64,000 bases of DNA from Auanema rhodensis (taxonomy: Eukaryota > Nematoda > Chromadorea > Rhabditida > Rhabditidae). The stretch covers positions 1,240,001-1,304,000 of the forward strand of contig OZ059896.1 of assembly GCA_964057225.1 (NCBI GenBank). The letters are read 5' to 3'. This document shows, piece by piece, positions 50,706 through 61,934 of this stretch. Both the position numbers and the translations under genes were made by a program. The stretch's first letter is position 1. Each line of letters opens with the position of its first letter. The notes under the pieces are model-generated. The model did not search any database. It saw only the letters and a list, made by a program, of their open reading frames with translations, and was not told where the DNA came from.

Positions 50706-52807
50706 TTAGTTATGATCGTTTGAAAAATGATGCATTAGTGTATGTTGAGTTTCCATGCACACTCAACATTGCTTCCAAAAACATTTTGACAAAATTTTTT
50801 CGAAAAATTTCAAAATAATTTCGCAAAAAGTAGATGTTTTTAGATTCCTTTTTTTGAGGCAAAAACGATGGACAATGTTATTCAACGAAAAAATTAATTC
50901 TTCAGGGTGAAAATCGAGGATATAAGTGTGAACTTATATCAGATGATATCTAGGTGCATTTTTAAGCTAGCGCAAATCTGATAACACAGATCGACGCAGC
51001 TTAAAAATCCGCATCGAATGCACTATATTACATTGAGGAAAGCTTAATACAAAAATTAGTTATGATCGTTTGAAGAATGATGCATTAGTGTATGTTGAGT
51101 TTCCATGTACACTCAAAATTGCTTCCAAAAACATTTTGACAAAAATTTTTTCGAAAAATTTCAAAATAATTTAGCAAAAAGTAGATGTTTTTAGATTCCT
51201 TCTTTCAAGGCAAAAACGATGGACAATGTTATTCAACGAAAAAATTAATTCTTCAGGGTGAAAATCGAGGATATAAGTGTGAACTTATATCAGTTGATAT
51301 CTCGGTGCATTTTTAAGCTAGCGCAAATCTGATAACACAGATCGACGCAGCTTAAAAATTCGCATCGAATGCATTATACTACATGGAGAAACGCTCATCA
51401 CAAAAATTAGTTATGATCGTTTGAAAAATGATGCATTAGTGTATGTTGAGTTTCCATGTACACTCAACATTGCTTCCAAAAACATTTTGACAAAATTTTT
51501 TCGAAAAATTTCAAAATAATTTCGCAAAAAGTAGATATTTTAGATTCCTTTTTTTGAGGCAAAAACGATGGACAATGTTATTCAACGAAAAAATTAATTC
51601 TTCAGGGTGAAAATCGAGGATATAAGTGTGAACTTATATCAGTTAATATCTCGGTGCATTTTTAAGCTAGCGCAAATCTGATAACACAGATCGACGCAGC
51701 TTAAAAGTCCGCATCGAATGCACTATACTACATTAAGAAAAGCTTAATACAAAAATTAGTTATGATCGTTTGAAAAATGATGCATTAGTGTATGTTGAGT
51801 TTCCATGTACACTCAAAATTGCTTCCAAAAACATTTTGACAAAAATTTTTTCGAAAAATTTCAAAATAATTTAGCAAAAAGTAGATGTTTTTAGATTCCT
51901 TTTTTCAAGGCAAAAACGATGGACAATGTTATTCAACGAAAAAATTAATTCTTCAGGGTGAAAATCGAGGATATAAATGTGAACTTATATCAGTTGATAT
52001 CTCGGTGCATTTTTAAGCTAGCGCAAATCTGATAACACAGATCGACGCAGCTTAAAAATCCGCATCGAATGCACTATATTACATTGAGGAAAGCTTAATA
52101 CAAAAATTAGTTATGATTGTTTGAAAAATGATGCATTAGTGTATGTTGAGTTTCCATGTACACTCAAAATTGCTTCCAAAAACATTTTGACAAAAATTTT
52201 TTCGAAAAATTTCAAAATAATTTAGCAAAAAGTAGATGTTTTTAGATTCCTTCTTTCAAGGCAAAAACGATGGACAATGTTATTCAACGAAAAAATTAAT
52301 TCTTCAGGGTGAAAATCGAGGATATAAGTGTGAACTTATATCAGTTGATATCTCGGTGCATTTTTAAGCTAGCGCAAATCTGATAACACAGATCGACGCA
52401 GCTTAAAAATCCGCATCGAATGCATTATACTACATGGAGAAACGCTCATCACAAAAATTAGTTATGATCGTTTGAAAAATGATGCATTAGTGTATGTTGA
52501 GTTTCCATGTACACTCAACATTGCTTCCAAAAACATTTTGACAAAATTTTTTCGAAAAATTTCAAAATAATTTCGCAAAAAGTAGATGTTTTTAGATTCC
52601 TTTTTTTGAGGCAAAAACGATGGACAATGTTATTCAACGAAAAAATTAATTCTTCAGGGTGAAAATCGAGGATATAAGTGTGAACTTATATCAGTTAATA
52701 TCTCGGTGCATTTTTAAGCTAGCGCAAATCTGATAACACAGATCGACGCAGCTTAAAAGTCCGCATCGAATGCACTATACTACATTAAGAAAAGCTTAAT
52801 ACAAAAA
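50706..52807 (+). repeat. 6-unit higher-order repeat, copy 4, last unit replaced (2102 bp)
   Basis: Units start at 50706, 51056, 51407, 51756, 52107 and 52458. It follows copy 3 directly at 2103 bp. The second unit has private GAAGAATG. The third is 349 bp because TAGATATTTTAG replaces TAGATGTTTTTAG near 51534. The sixth is a GTTAATATC, AAAAGTCC, CATTAAG beta unit in place of the GTTGATATC, CATAGATCG form. Confidence 0.87.
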
Positions 52808-53509
52808 TTAGTTATGATCGTTTGAAAAATGATGCATTAGTGTATGTTGAGTTTCCATGTACACTCAAAATTGCTTCCAAAAACATTTTGACAAAAATTT
52901 TTTCGAAAAATTTCAAAATAATTTAGCAAAAAGTAGATGTTTTTAGATTCCTTTTTTCAAGGCAAAAACGATGGACAATGTTATTCAACGAAAAAATTAA
53001 TTCTTCAGGGTGAAAATCGAGGATATAAATGTGAACTTATATCAGTTGATATCTCGGTGCATTTTTAAGCTAGCGCAAATCTGATAACACAGATCGACGC
53101 AGCTTAAAAATCCGCATCGAATGCACTATATTACATTGAGGAAAGCTTAATACAAAAATTAGTTATGATTGTTTGAAAAATGATGCATTAGTGTATGTTG
53201 AGTTTCCATGTACACTCAACATTGCTTCCAAAAACATTTTGACAAAAATTTTTTCGAAAAATTTCAAAATAATTTAGCGAAAAGTAGATGTTTTTAGATT
53301 CCTTCTTTCGAGGCAAAAACGATGGACAATGTTATTCAACGAAAAAATTAATTCTTCAGGGTGAAAATCGAGGATATAAGTGTGAACTTATATCAGTTGA
53401 TATCTCGGTGCATTTTTAAGCTAGCGCAAATCTGATAACACAGATCGACGCAGCTTAAAAATCCGCATCGAATGCACTATACTACATTGAGAAACGCTTA
53501 ATACAAAAA
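52808..53509 (+). repeat. Two units at the A-to-B transition
   Basis: The unit at 52808 is a normal GATATAAATG unit of the 2103-bp repeat. The unit at 53159 starts with GATTGTTTG like the next unit of that repeat, then shows C at 62, TTTAGCGAAAA, CTTCTTTCGAGG and a CATTGAGAAACGC end, as in subfamily B, while keeping GATAACACAG. The changeover lies inside this unit, between about 53170 and 53280. Confidence 0.8.
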
Positions 53510-55615
53510 TTAGTTATGATCGTTTGAAAAATGATGCATTAGTGTATGTTGAGTTTCCATGTACACTCAACATTGCTTCCAAAAACATTTTGACAAAAAT
53601 TTTTTCGAAAAATTTCAAAATAATTTAGCGAAAAGTAGATGTTTTTAGATTCCTTCTTTCGAGGCAAAAACGATGGACAATGTTATTCAACGAAAAAATT
53701 AATTCTTCAGGGTGAAAATCGAGGATATAAGTGTGAACTTATATCAGTTGATATCTCGGTGCATTTTCAAGCTAGCGCAAATCTGATAGTACAGATCGAC
53801 GCAGCTTAAAAATTCGCATCGAATGCACTATACTACATTGAGAAACGCTTAATACAAAAATTAGTTATGATCGTTTGAAAAATGATGCATTAGTGTATGT
53901 TGAGTTTCCATGTACACTCAAAATTGCTTCCAAAAACATTTTGACAAAAATTTTTTCAAAAAATTTCAAAATAATTTAGCGAAAAGTAGATGTTTTTAAA
54001 TTCCTTTTTTCAAGGCAAAAACGATGGACAATGTTATTCAACGAAAAAATTAATTCTTCAGGGTGAAAATCGAGGATATAGGTGTGAACTTATATCAGTT
54101 GATATCTCGGTGCATTTTTAAGCTAGCGCAAATCTGATAGTACAGATCGACGCAGCTTAATAATCCGCATCGAATGCACTATACTACATTGAGAAACGTT
54201 TAATACAAAAATTAGTTATGATCTTTTGAAAAATGATGCATTAGTGTATGTTGAGTTTCCATGTACAGTCAAAATTGCTTCCAAAAACATTTTGACAAAA
54301 ATTTTTTCGAAAAATTTCAAAATAATTTAGCAAAAAGTAGATGTTTTTAGATTCCTTTTTTCGAGGCAAAAACGATGGACAATGTTATTCAACGAAAAAA
54401 TTAATTCTTCAGGGTGAAAATCGAGGATATAAGTGTGAACTTATATCAGTTGATATCTCGGTGCATTTTCGAGCTAGCGTAAATCTGATAGTACAGATCG
54501 ACGCAGCTTAAAAATCCGCATCGAATGCACTATACTACATTGAGAAACGCTTAATACAAAAATTAGTTATGATCGTTTGAAAAATGATGCATTAGTGTAT
54601 GTTGAGTTTCCATGTACACTCCAAATTGCTTCCAAAAACATTTTGACAAAAATTTTTTCGAAAAATTTCAAAATAATTTAGCGAAAAGTAGATGTTTTTA
54701 GATTCCTTTTTTCGAGGCAAAAACGATGGACAATGTTATTCAACGAAAAAATTAATTCTTCAGGGTGAAAACCGAGGATATAAGTGTGAACTTATATCAG
54801 TTGATATCTCGGTGCATTTTTAAGCTAGCGGAAATTTGATAACACAGATCGACGCAGCTTAAAAATCCGCATTGAATGCACTATACTACATTAAGAGAAG
54901 CTTAATACAAAAATTAGTTATGATCGTTTGAAAAATGATGCATTAGTGTATGTTGAGTTTCCATGTACACTCAAAATTGCTTCCAAAAACATTTTGACAA
55001 AAATTTTTTCAAAAAATTTCAAAATAATTTAGCGAAAAGTAGATGTTTTTAGATTCCTTTTTTCAAGGCAAAAACGATGGACAATGTTATTGAACGAAAA
55101 AATTAATTCTTCAGGGTGAAAATCGAGGATATAGGTGTGAACTTATATCAGTTGATATCTCGGTGCATTTTTAAGCTAGCGGAAATTTGATAACACAGAT
55201 CGACGCAGCTTAAAAATCCGCATCGAATGCACTATACTACATTGAGAAACGCTTAATACAAAAATTAGTTATGATCGTTTGAAAAATGATGCATTAGTGT
55301 ATGTTGAGTTTCCATGTACACTCAACATTGCTTCCAAAAACATTTTGACAAAAATTATTTCGAAAAATTTCAAAATAATTTATCGAAAAGTAGATGTTTT
55401 TAGATTCCTTCTTTCGAGGCAAAAACGATGGACAATGTTATTCAACGAAAAAATTAATTCTTCAGGGTGAAAATCGAGGATATAAGTGTGAACTTATATC
55501 AGTTGATATCTCGGTGCATTTTCAAGCTAGCGCAAATCTGATAGTACAGATCGACGCAGCTTAAAAATTCGCATCGAATGCACTATACTACATTGAGAAA
55601 CGCTTAATACAAAAA
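53510..55615 (+). repeat. Six subfamily B units
   Basis: Units start at 53510, 53861, 54212, 54563, 54914 and 55265. Markers in order: CTTTCGAGG with TTTTCAAGC; TTTTTTCAAAAAATTTC with GATATAGGTG and TAATAATCC; GATCTTTTG with ACAGTC and TTTTCGAGC; CTCCAAATTG with GAAAACCGAGG and GCGGAAATTTG; ATTGAACG with GCGGAAATTTG; AAAATTATTTCG with TTTATCG. The third and fourth types recur later at 56318 and 57722. Confidence 0.8.
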
Positions 55616-56317
55616 TTAGTTATGATCGTTTGAAAAATGATGCATTAGTGTATGTTGAGTTTCCATGTACACTCAACAATGCTTCCAAAAACATTTTGAC
55701 AAAAATTTTCACGAAAAATTTCAAAATAATTTCACAAAAAGTAGATGTTTTTAGATTCCTTTTTTCAAGACAAAGACGATGGACATTGTTATTCAACAAA
55801 AAAATTAATTCTTCAGGGTGAAAATCGAGGATATAAGTGTGAACTTATATCAGTTGATATCTCGGTGCATTTTTAAGCTAGCGCAAATCTGATAACATAG
55901 ATCGACGCAGCTTAAAAATCCGCATCGAATGCACTATACTACATGGAGAAACGCTCATCACAAAAATTAGTTATGATCGTTTGAAAAATGATGCATTAGT
56001 GTATGTTGAGTTTCCATGTACACTCAACAATGCTTCCAAAAACATTTTGACAAAAATTTTCACGAAAAATTTCAAAATAATTTCACAAAAAGTAGATGTT
56101 TTTAGATTCCTTTTTTCAAGACAAAGACGATGGACATTGTTATTCAACAAAAAAATTAATTCTTCAGGGTGAAAATCGAGGATATAAGTGTGAACTTATA
56201 TCAGTTGATATCTCGGTGCATTTTTAAGCTAGCGCAAATCTGATAGTACAGATCGACGCAGCTTAATAATCCGCATCGAATGCACTATACTACATTGAGA
56301 AACGCTTAATACAAAAA
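55616..56317 (+). repeat. Pair of strongly divergent units
   Basis: Units start at 55616 and 55967 and share a private set of changes: CTCAACAATGC, AAAATTTTCACG, TTTCACAAAAAG, CAAGACAAAGACG, ACATTGTTATT and CAACAAAAAAATT. The first ends subfamily A style (GATAACATAG, CATGGAGAAACGCTCATCAC) and the second subfamily B style (GATAGTACAG, TAATAATCC, CATTGAGAAACGC). Both keep a 63-codon open stretch from TTG. The pair arose by local duplication of one variant. Confidence 0.88.
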
Positions 56318-57721
56318 TTAGTTATGATCTTTTGAAAAATGATGCATTAGTGTATGTTGAGTTTCCATGTACAGTCAAAATTGCTTCCAAAAACATTTTG
56401 ACAAAAATTTTTTCGAAAAATTTCAAAATAATTTAGCAAAAAGTAGATGTTTTTAGATTCCTTTTTTCGAGGCAAAAACGATGGACAATGTTATTCAACG
56501 AAAAAATTAATTCTTCAGGGTGAAAATCGAGGATATAAGTGTGAACTTATATCAGTTGATATCTCGGTGCATTTTCGAGCTAGCGTAAATCTGATAGTAC
56601 AGATCGACGCAGCTTAAAAATCCGCATCGAATGCACTATACTACATTGAGAAACGCTTAATACAAAAATAAGTTATGATCGTTTGAAAAATGATGCATTA
56701 GTGTATGTTGAGTTTCCATGTACACTCAAAATTGCTTCCAAAAACATTTTGACAAAAATTTTTTCGAAAAATTTCAAAATAATTTAGCAAAAAGTAGATG
56801 TTTTTAGATTCCATTTTTCAAGGCAAAAACGATGGACAATGTTATTCAACGAAAAAATTAATTCTTCAGGGTGAAAATCGAGGATATAGGTGTGAACTTA
56901 TATCAGTTGATATCTCGGTGCATTTTCAAGCCAGCGCAAATCTGATAGTACAGATCGACGCAGCTTAATAATCCGCATCGAATGCACTATACTACATTGA
57001 GAAACGCTTAATACAAAAATTAGTTATGATCTTTTGAAAAATGATGCATTAGTGTATGTTGAGTTTCCATGTACAGTCAAAATTGCTTCCAAAAACATTT
57101 TGACAAAAATTTTTTCGAAAAATTTCAAAATAATTTAGCAAAAAGTAGATGTTTTTAGATTCCTTTTTTCGAGGCAAAAACGATGGACAATGTTATTCAA
57201 CGAAAAAATTAATTCTTCAGGGTGAAAATCGAGGATATAAGTGTGAACTTATATCAGTTGATATCTCGGTGCATTTTCGAGCTAGCGTAAATCTGATAGT
57301 ACAGATCGACGCAGCTTAAAAATCCGCATCGAATGCACTATACTACATTGAGAAACGCTTATTACAAAAATAAGTTATGATCGTTTGAAAAATGATGCAT
57401 TAGTGTATGTTGAGTTTCCATGTACACTCAAAATTGCTTCCAAAAACATTTTGACAAAAATTTTTTCGAAAAATTTCAAAATAATTTAGCAAAAAGTAGA
57501 TGTTTTTAGATTCCATTTTTCAAGGCAAAAACGATGGACAATGTTATTCAACGAAAAAATTAATTCTTCAGGGTGAAAATCGAGGATATAGGTGTGAACT
57601 TATATCAGTTGATATCTCGGTGCATTTTCAAGCCAGCGCAAATCTGATAGTACAGATCGACGCAGCTTAAAAATCCGCATCGAATGCACTATACTACATT
57701 GAGAAACGCTTAATACAAAAA
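56318..57721 (+). repeat. 2-unit higher-order repeat, two copies (702 bp each)
   Basis: Units start at 56318, 56669, 57020 and 57371. The first and third have GATCTTTTG, ACAGTC and TTTTCGAGCTAGCG. The second and fourth have TAAGTTATG in place of TTAGTTATG, CCATTTTTCAAGG, GATATAGGTG and AAGCCAGCG. The two copies are nearly identical. They differ in AATACAAAAATAAG against ATTACAAAAATAAG at the join, and in TAATAATCC against TAAAAATCC at the end. Confidence 0.87.
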
Positions 57722-58423
57722 TTAGTTATGATCGTTTGAAAAATGATGCATTAGTGTATGTTGAGTTTCCATGTACACTCCAAATTGCTTCCAAAAACAT
57801 TTTGACAAAAATTTTTTCGAAAAATTTCAAAATAATTTAGCGAAAAGTAGATGTTTTTAGATTCCTTTTTTCGAGGCAAAAACGATGGACAATGTTATTC
57901 AACGAAAAAATTAATTCTTCAGGGTGAAAACCGAGGATATAAGTGTGAACTTATATCAGTTGATATCTCGGTGCATTTTTAAGCTAGCGGAAATTTGATA
58001 ACACAGATCGACGCAGCTTAAAAATCCGCATTGAATGCACTATACTACATTAAGAAAAGCTTAATACAAAAATTAGTTATGATCGTTTGAAAAATGATGC
58101 ATTAGTGTATGTTGAGTTTCCATGTACACTCAACATTGCTTCCAAAAACATTTTGACAAAAATTTTTTCGAAAAATTTCAAAATAATTTAGCGAAAAGTA
58201 GATGTTTTTAGATTCCTTTTTTCGAGGCAAAAACGATGGACAATGTTATTCAACGAAAAAATTAATTCTTCAGGGTGAAAATCGAGGATATAAGTGTGAA
58301 CTTATATCAGTTGATATCTCGGTGCATTTTCAAGCTAGCGCAAATCTGATAGTACAGATCGACGCAGCTTAAAAATTCGCATCGAATGCACTATACTACT
58401 TTGAGAAACGCTTAATACAAAAA
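57722..58423 (+). repeat. Two subfamily B units duplicated at 62637
   Basis: Units start at 57722 (CTCCAAATTG, GAAAACCGAGG, GCGGAAATTTG, GCATTGAATGC) and 58073 (TTTTTTCGAGG, TTTTCAAGC, AAAATTCGC, private CTACTTTGAG). The same two types stand at 62637 and 62988, 4915 bp away. Confidence 0.83.
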
Positions 58424-60179
58424 TTAGTTATGATCGTTTGAAAAATGATGCATTAGTGTATGTTGAGTTTCCATGTACACTCAAAATTGCTTCCAAAAAC
58501 ATTTTGACAAAAATTTTTTCAAAAAATTTCAAAATAATTTAGCGAAAAGTAGATGTTTTTAGATTCCTTTTTTCAAGGCAAAAACGATGGACAATGTTAT
58601 TCAACGAAAAAATTAATTCTTCAGGGTGAAAATCGAGGATATAGGTGTGAACTTATATCAGTTGATATCTCGGTGCATTTTTAAGCTAGCGCAAATCTGA
58701 TAGCACAGATCGACGCAGCTTAATAATCCGCATCGAATGCACTATACTACATTGAGAAACGCTTAATACAAAAATTAGTTATGATCTTTTGAAAAATGAT
58801 GCATCAGTGTATGTTGAGTTTCCATGTACACTCAAAAATGCTTCCAAAAACATTTTGACAAAAATTTTTTCGAAAAATTTCAAAATAATTTAGCAAAAAG
58901 TAGATGTTTTTAGATTTCTTTTTTCGAGGCAAAAACGATGGACAATGTTATTCAACGAAAAAATTAATTCTTCAGGGTGAAAATCGAGGATATAAGTGTG
59001 AACTTATATCAGTTGATATCTCGGTGCATTTTCGAGCTAGCGTAAATCTGATAGTACAGATCGACGCAGCTTAAAAATCCGCATCGAATGCACTATACTA
59101 CATTGAGGAAAGCTTAATACAAAAATTAGTTATGATTGTTTGAAAAATGATGCATTAGTGTATGTTGAGTTTCCATGTACACTCAAAATTGCTTCCAAAA
59201 ACATTTTGACAAAAATTTTTTCGAAAAATTTCAAAATAATTTAGCAAAAAGTAGATGTTTTTAGATTCCATTTTTCAAGGCAAAAACGATGGACAATGTT
59301 ATTCAACGAAAAAATTAATTCTTCAGGGTGAAAATCGAGGATATAGGTGTGAACTTATATCAGTTGATATCTCGGTGCATTTTCAAGCCAGCGCAAATCT
59401 GATAGTACAGATCGACGCAGCTTAAAAATCCGCATCGAATGCACTATACTACATTAAGAAAAACTTAATACAAAAATTAGTTATGATCGTTTGAAAAATG
59501 ATGCATTAGTGTATGTTGAGTTTCCATGTACACTCAACATTGCTTCCAAAAACATTTTGACAAAAATTTTTTCGAAAAATTTCAAAATAATTTAGCGAAA
59601 AGTAGATGTTTTTAGATTCCTTCTTTCGAGGCAAAAACGATGGACAATGTTATTCAACGAAAAAATTAATTCTTCAGGGTGAAAATCGAGGATATAAGTG
59701 TGAACTTTATATCAGTTGATATCTCGGTGCATTTTCAAGCTAGCGCAAATCTGATAGTACAGATCGACGCAGCTTAAAAATTCGCATCGAATGCACTATA
59801 CTACATTGAGAAACGCTTAATACAAAAATTAGTTATGATCGTTTGAAAAATGATGCATTAGTGTATGTTGAGTTTCCATGTACACTCAAAATTGCTTCCA
59901 AAAACATTTTGACAAAAATTTTTTCAAAAAATTTCAAAATAATTTAGCGAAAAGTAAATGTTTTTAGATTCCTTTTTTCAAGACAAAAACGATGGACAAT
60001 GTTATTCAACGAAAAAATTAATTCTTCAGGGTGAAAATCGAGGATATAAGTGTGAACTTATATCAGTTGATATCTGGGTGCATTTTCAAGCTAGCGCAAA
60101 TCTGATAGTACAGATCGACGCAGCTTAAAAATTCGCATCGAATGCACTATACTACATTGAGAAACGCTTAATACAAAAA
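58424..60179 (+). repeat. 5-unit higher-order repeat of subfamily B, copy 1 (1756 bp)
   Basis: Units start at 58424 (GATATAGGTG, GATAGCACAG), 58775 (GATCTTTTG, GCATCAGTG, CAAAAATGC), 59126 (GATTGTTTG, CCATTTTTCAAGG), 59477 (CTTTCGAGG) and 59829 (AAGTAAATG, TCTGGGTGC). The fourth unit is 352 bp because of an extra T in GAACTTTATATC near 59703-59714. That T separates this copy from the next. Confidence 0.9.
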
Positions 60180-61934
60180 TTAGTTATGATCGTTTGAAAA
60201 ATGATGCATTAGTGTATGTTGAGTTTCCATGTACACTCAAAATTGCTTCCAAAAACATTTTGACAAAAATTTTTTCAAAAAATTTCAAAATAATTTAGCG
60301 AAAAGTAGATGTTTTTAGATTCCTTTTTTCAAGGCAAAAACGATGGACAATGTTATTCAACGAAAAAATTAATTCTTCAGGGTGAAAATCGAGGATATAG
60401 GTGTGAACTTATATCAGTTGATATCTCGGTGCATTTTTAAGCTAGCGCAAATCTGATAGCACAGATCGACGCAGCTTAATAATCCGCATCGAATGCACTA
60501 TACTACATTGAGAAACGCTTAATACAAAAATTAGTTATGATCTTTTGAAAAATGATGCATCAGTGTATGTTGAGTTTCCATGTACACTCAAAAATGCTTC
60601 CAAAAACATTTTGACAAAAATTTTTTCGAAAAATTTCAAAATAATTTAGCAAAAAGTAGATGTTTTTAGATTCCTTTTTTCGAGGCAAAAACGATGGACA
60701 ATGTTATTCAACGAAAAAATTAATTCTTCAGGGTGAAAATCGAGGATATAAGTGTGAACTTATATCAGTTGATATCTCGGTGCATTTTCGAGCTAGCGTA
60801 AATCTGATAGTACAGATCGACGCAGCTTAAAAATCCGCATCGAATGCACTATACTACATTGAGGAAAGCTTAATACAAAAATTAGTTATGATTGTTTGAA
60901 AAATGATGCATTAGTGTATGTTGAGTTTCCATGTACACTCAAAATTGCTTCCAAAAACATTTTGACAAAAATTTTTTCGAAAAATTTCAAAATAATTTAG
61001 CAAAAAGTAGATGTTTTTAGATTCCATTTTTCAAGGCAAAAACGATGGACAATGTTATTCAACGAAAAAATTAATTCTTCAGGGTGAAAATCGAGGATAT
61101 AGGTGTGAACTTATATCAGTTGATATCTCGGTGCATTTTCAAGCCAGCGCAAATCTGATAGTACAGATCGACGCAGCTTAAAAATCCGCATCGAATGCAC
61201 TATACTACATTAAGAAAAACTTAATACAAAAATTAGTTATGATCGTTTGAAAAATGATGCATTAGTGTATGTTGAGTTTCCATGTACACTCAACATTGCT
61301 TCCAAAAACATTTTGACAAAAATTTTTTCGAAAAATTTCAAAATAATTTAGCGAAAAGTAGATGTTTTTAGATTCCTTCTTTCGAGGCAAAAACGATGGA
61401 CAATGTTATTCAACGAAAAAATTAATTCTTCAGGGTGAAAATCGAGGATATAAGTGTGAACTTATATCAGTTGATATCTCGGTGCATTTTCAAGCTAGCG
61501 CAAATCTGATAGTACAGATCGACGCAGCTTAAAAATTCGCATCGAATGCACTATACTACATTGAGAAACGCTTAATACAAAAATTAGTTATGATCGTTTG
61601 AAAAATGATGCATTAGTGTATGTTGAGTTTCCATGTACACTCAAAATTGCTTCCAAAAACATTTTGACAAAAATTTTTTCAAAAAATTTCAAAATAATTT
61701 AGCGAAAAGTAAATGTTTTTAGATTCCTTTTTTCAAGGCAAAAACGATGGACAATGTTATTCAACGAAAAAATTAATTCTTCAGGGTGAAAATCGAGGAT
61801 ATAAGTGTGAACTTATATCAGTTGATATCTGGGTGCATTTTCAAGCTAACGCAAATCTGATAGTACAGATCGACGCAGCTTAAAAATTCGCATCGAATGC
61901 ACTATACTACATTGAGAAACGCTTAATATAAAAA
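60180..61934 (+). repeat. 5-unit higher-order repeat of subfamily B, copy 2 (1755 bp)
   Basis: Units start at 60180, 60531, 60882, 61233 and 61584 and repeat all markers of 58424-60179 in order. Differences: no extra T in the fourth unit, GATTCC in place of GATTTC in the second, TTTTTTCAAGG in place of TTTTTTCAAGAC and CTAACGC in the fifth. Confidence 0.9.

Larger units (their letters stand above)
1..53509 (+). repeat. Satellite subfamily A (alpha and beta units)
   Basis: Units here carry GATAACACAG or GATAACATAG near unit position 276-285, and mostly TTTAGCAAAA or TTTCGCAAAA near 117-126. Two main forms alternate. Alpha has A at position 62, is 351 bp and carries CTTCTTTCAAGG. Beta has C at 62, is 350 bp because one A is missing before the T6 run near 86-96, and carries TTTTTTTGAGG. 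The alternation is clear at 1404 (alpha), 1755 (beta), 2105 (alpha), 2456 (beta), 2806 (alpha-like), 3157 (beta). Link ends also differ: CATGGAGAAACGCTCATCAC against CATTAAGAAAAGCTTAATAC. The last unit (53159-53509) is transitional: it begins with the subfamily A marker GATTGTTTG but already has TTTAGCGAAAA and a CATTGAGAAACGC end. Confidence 0.88.
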
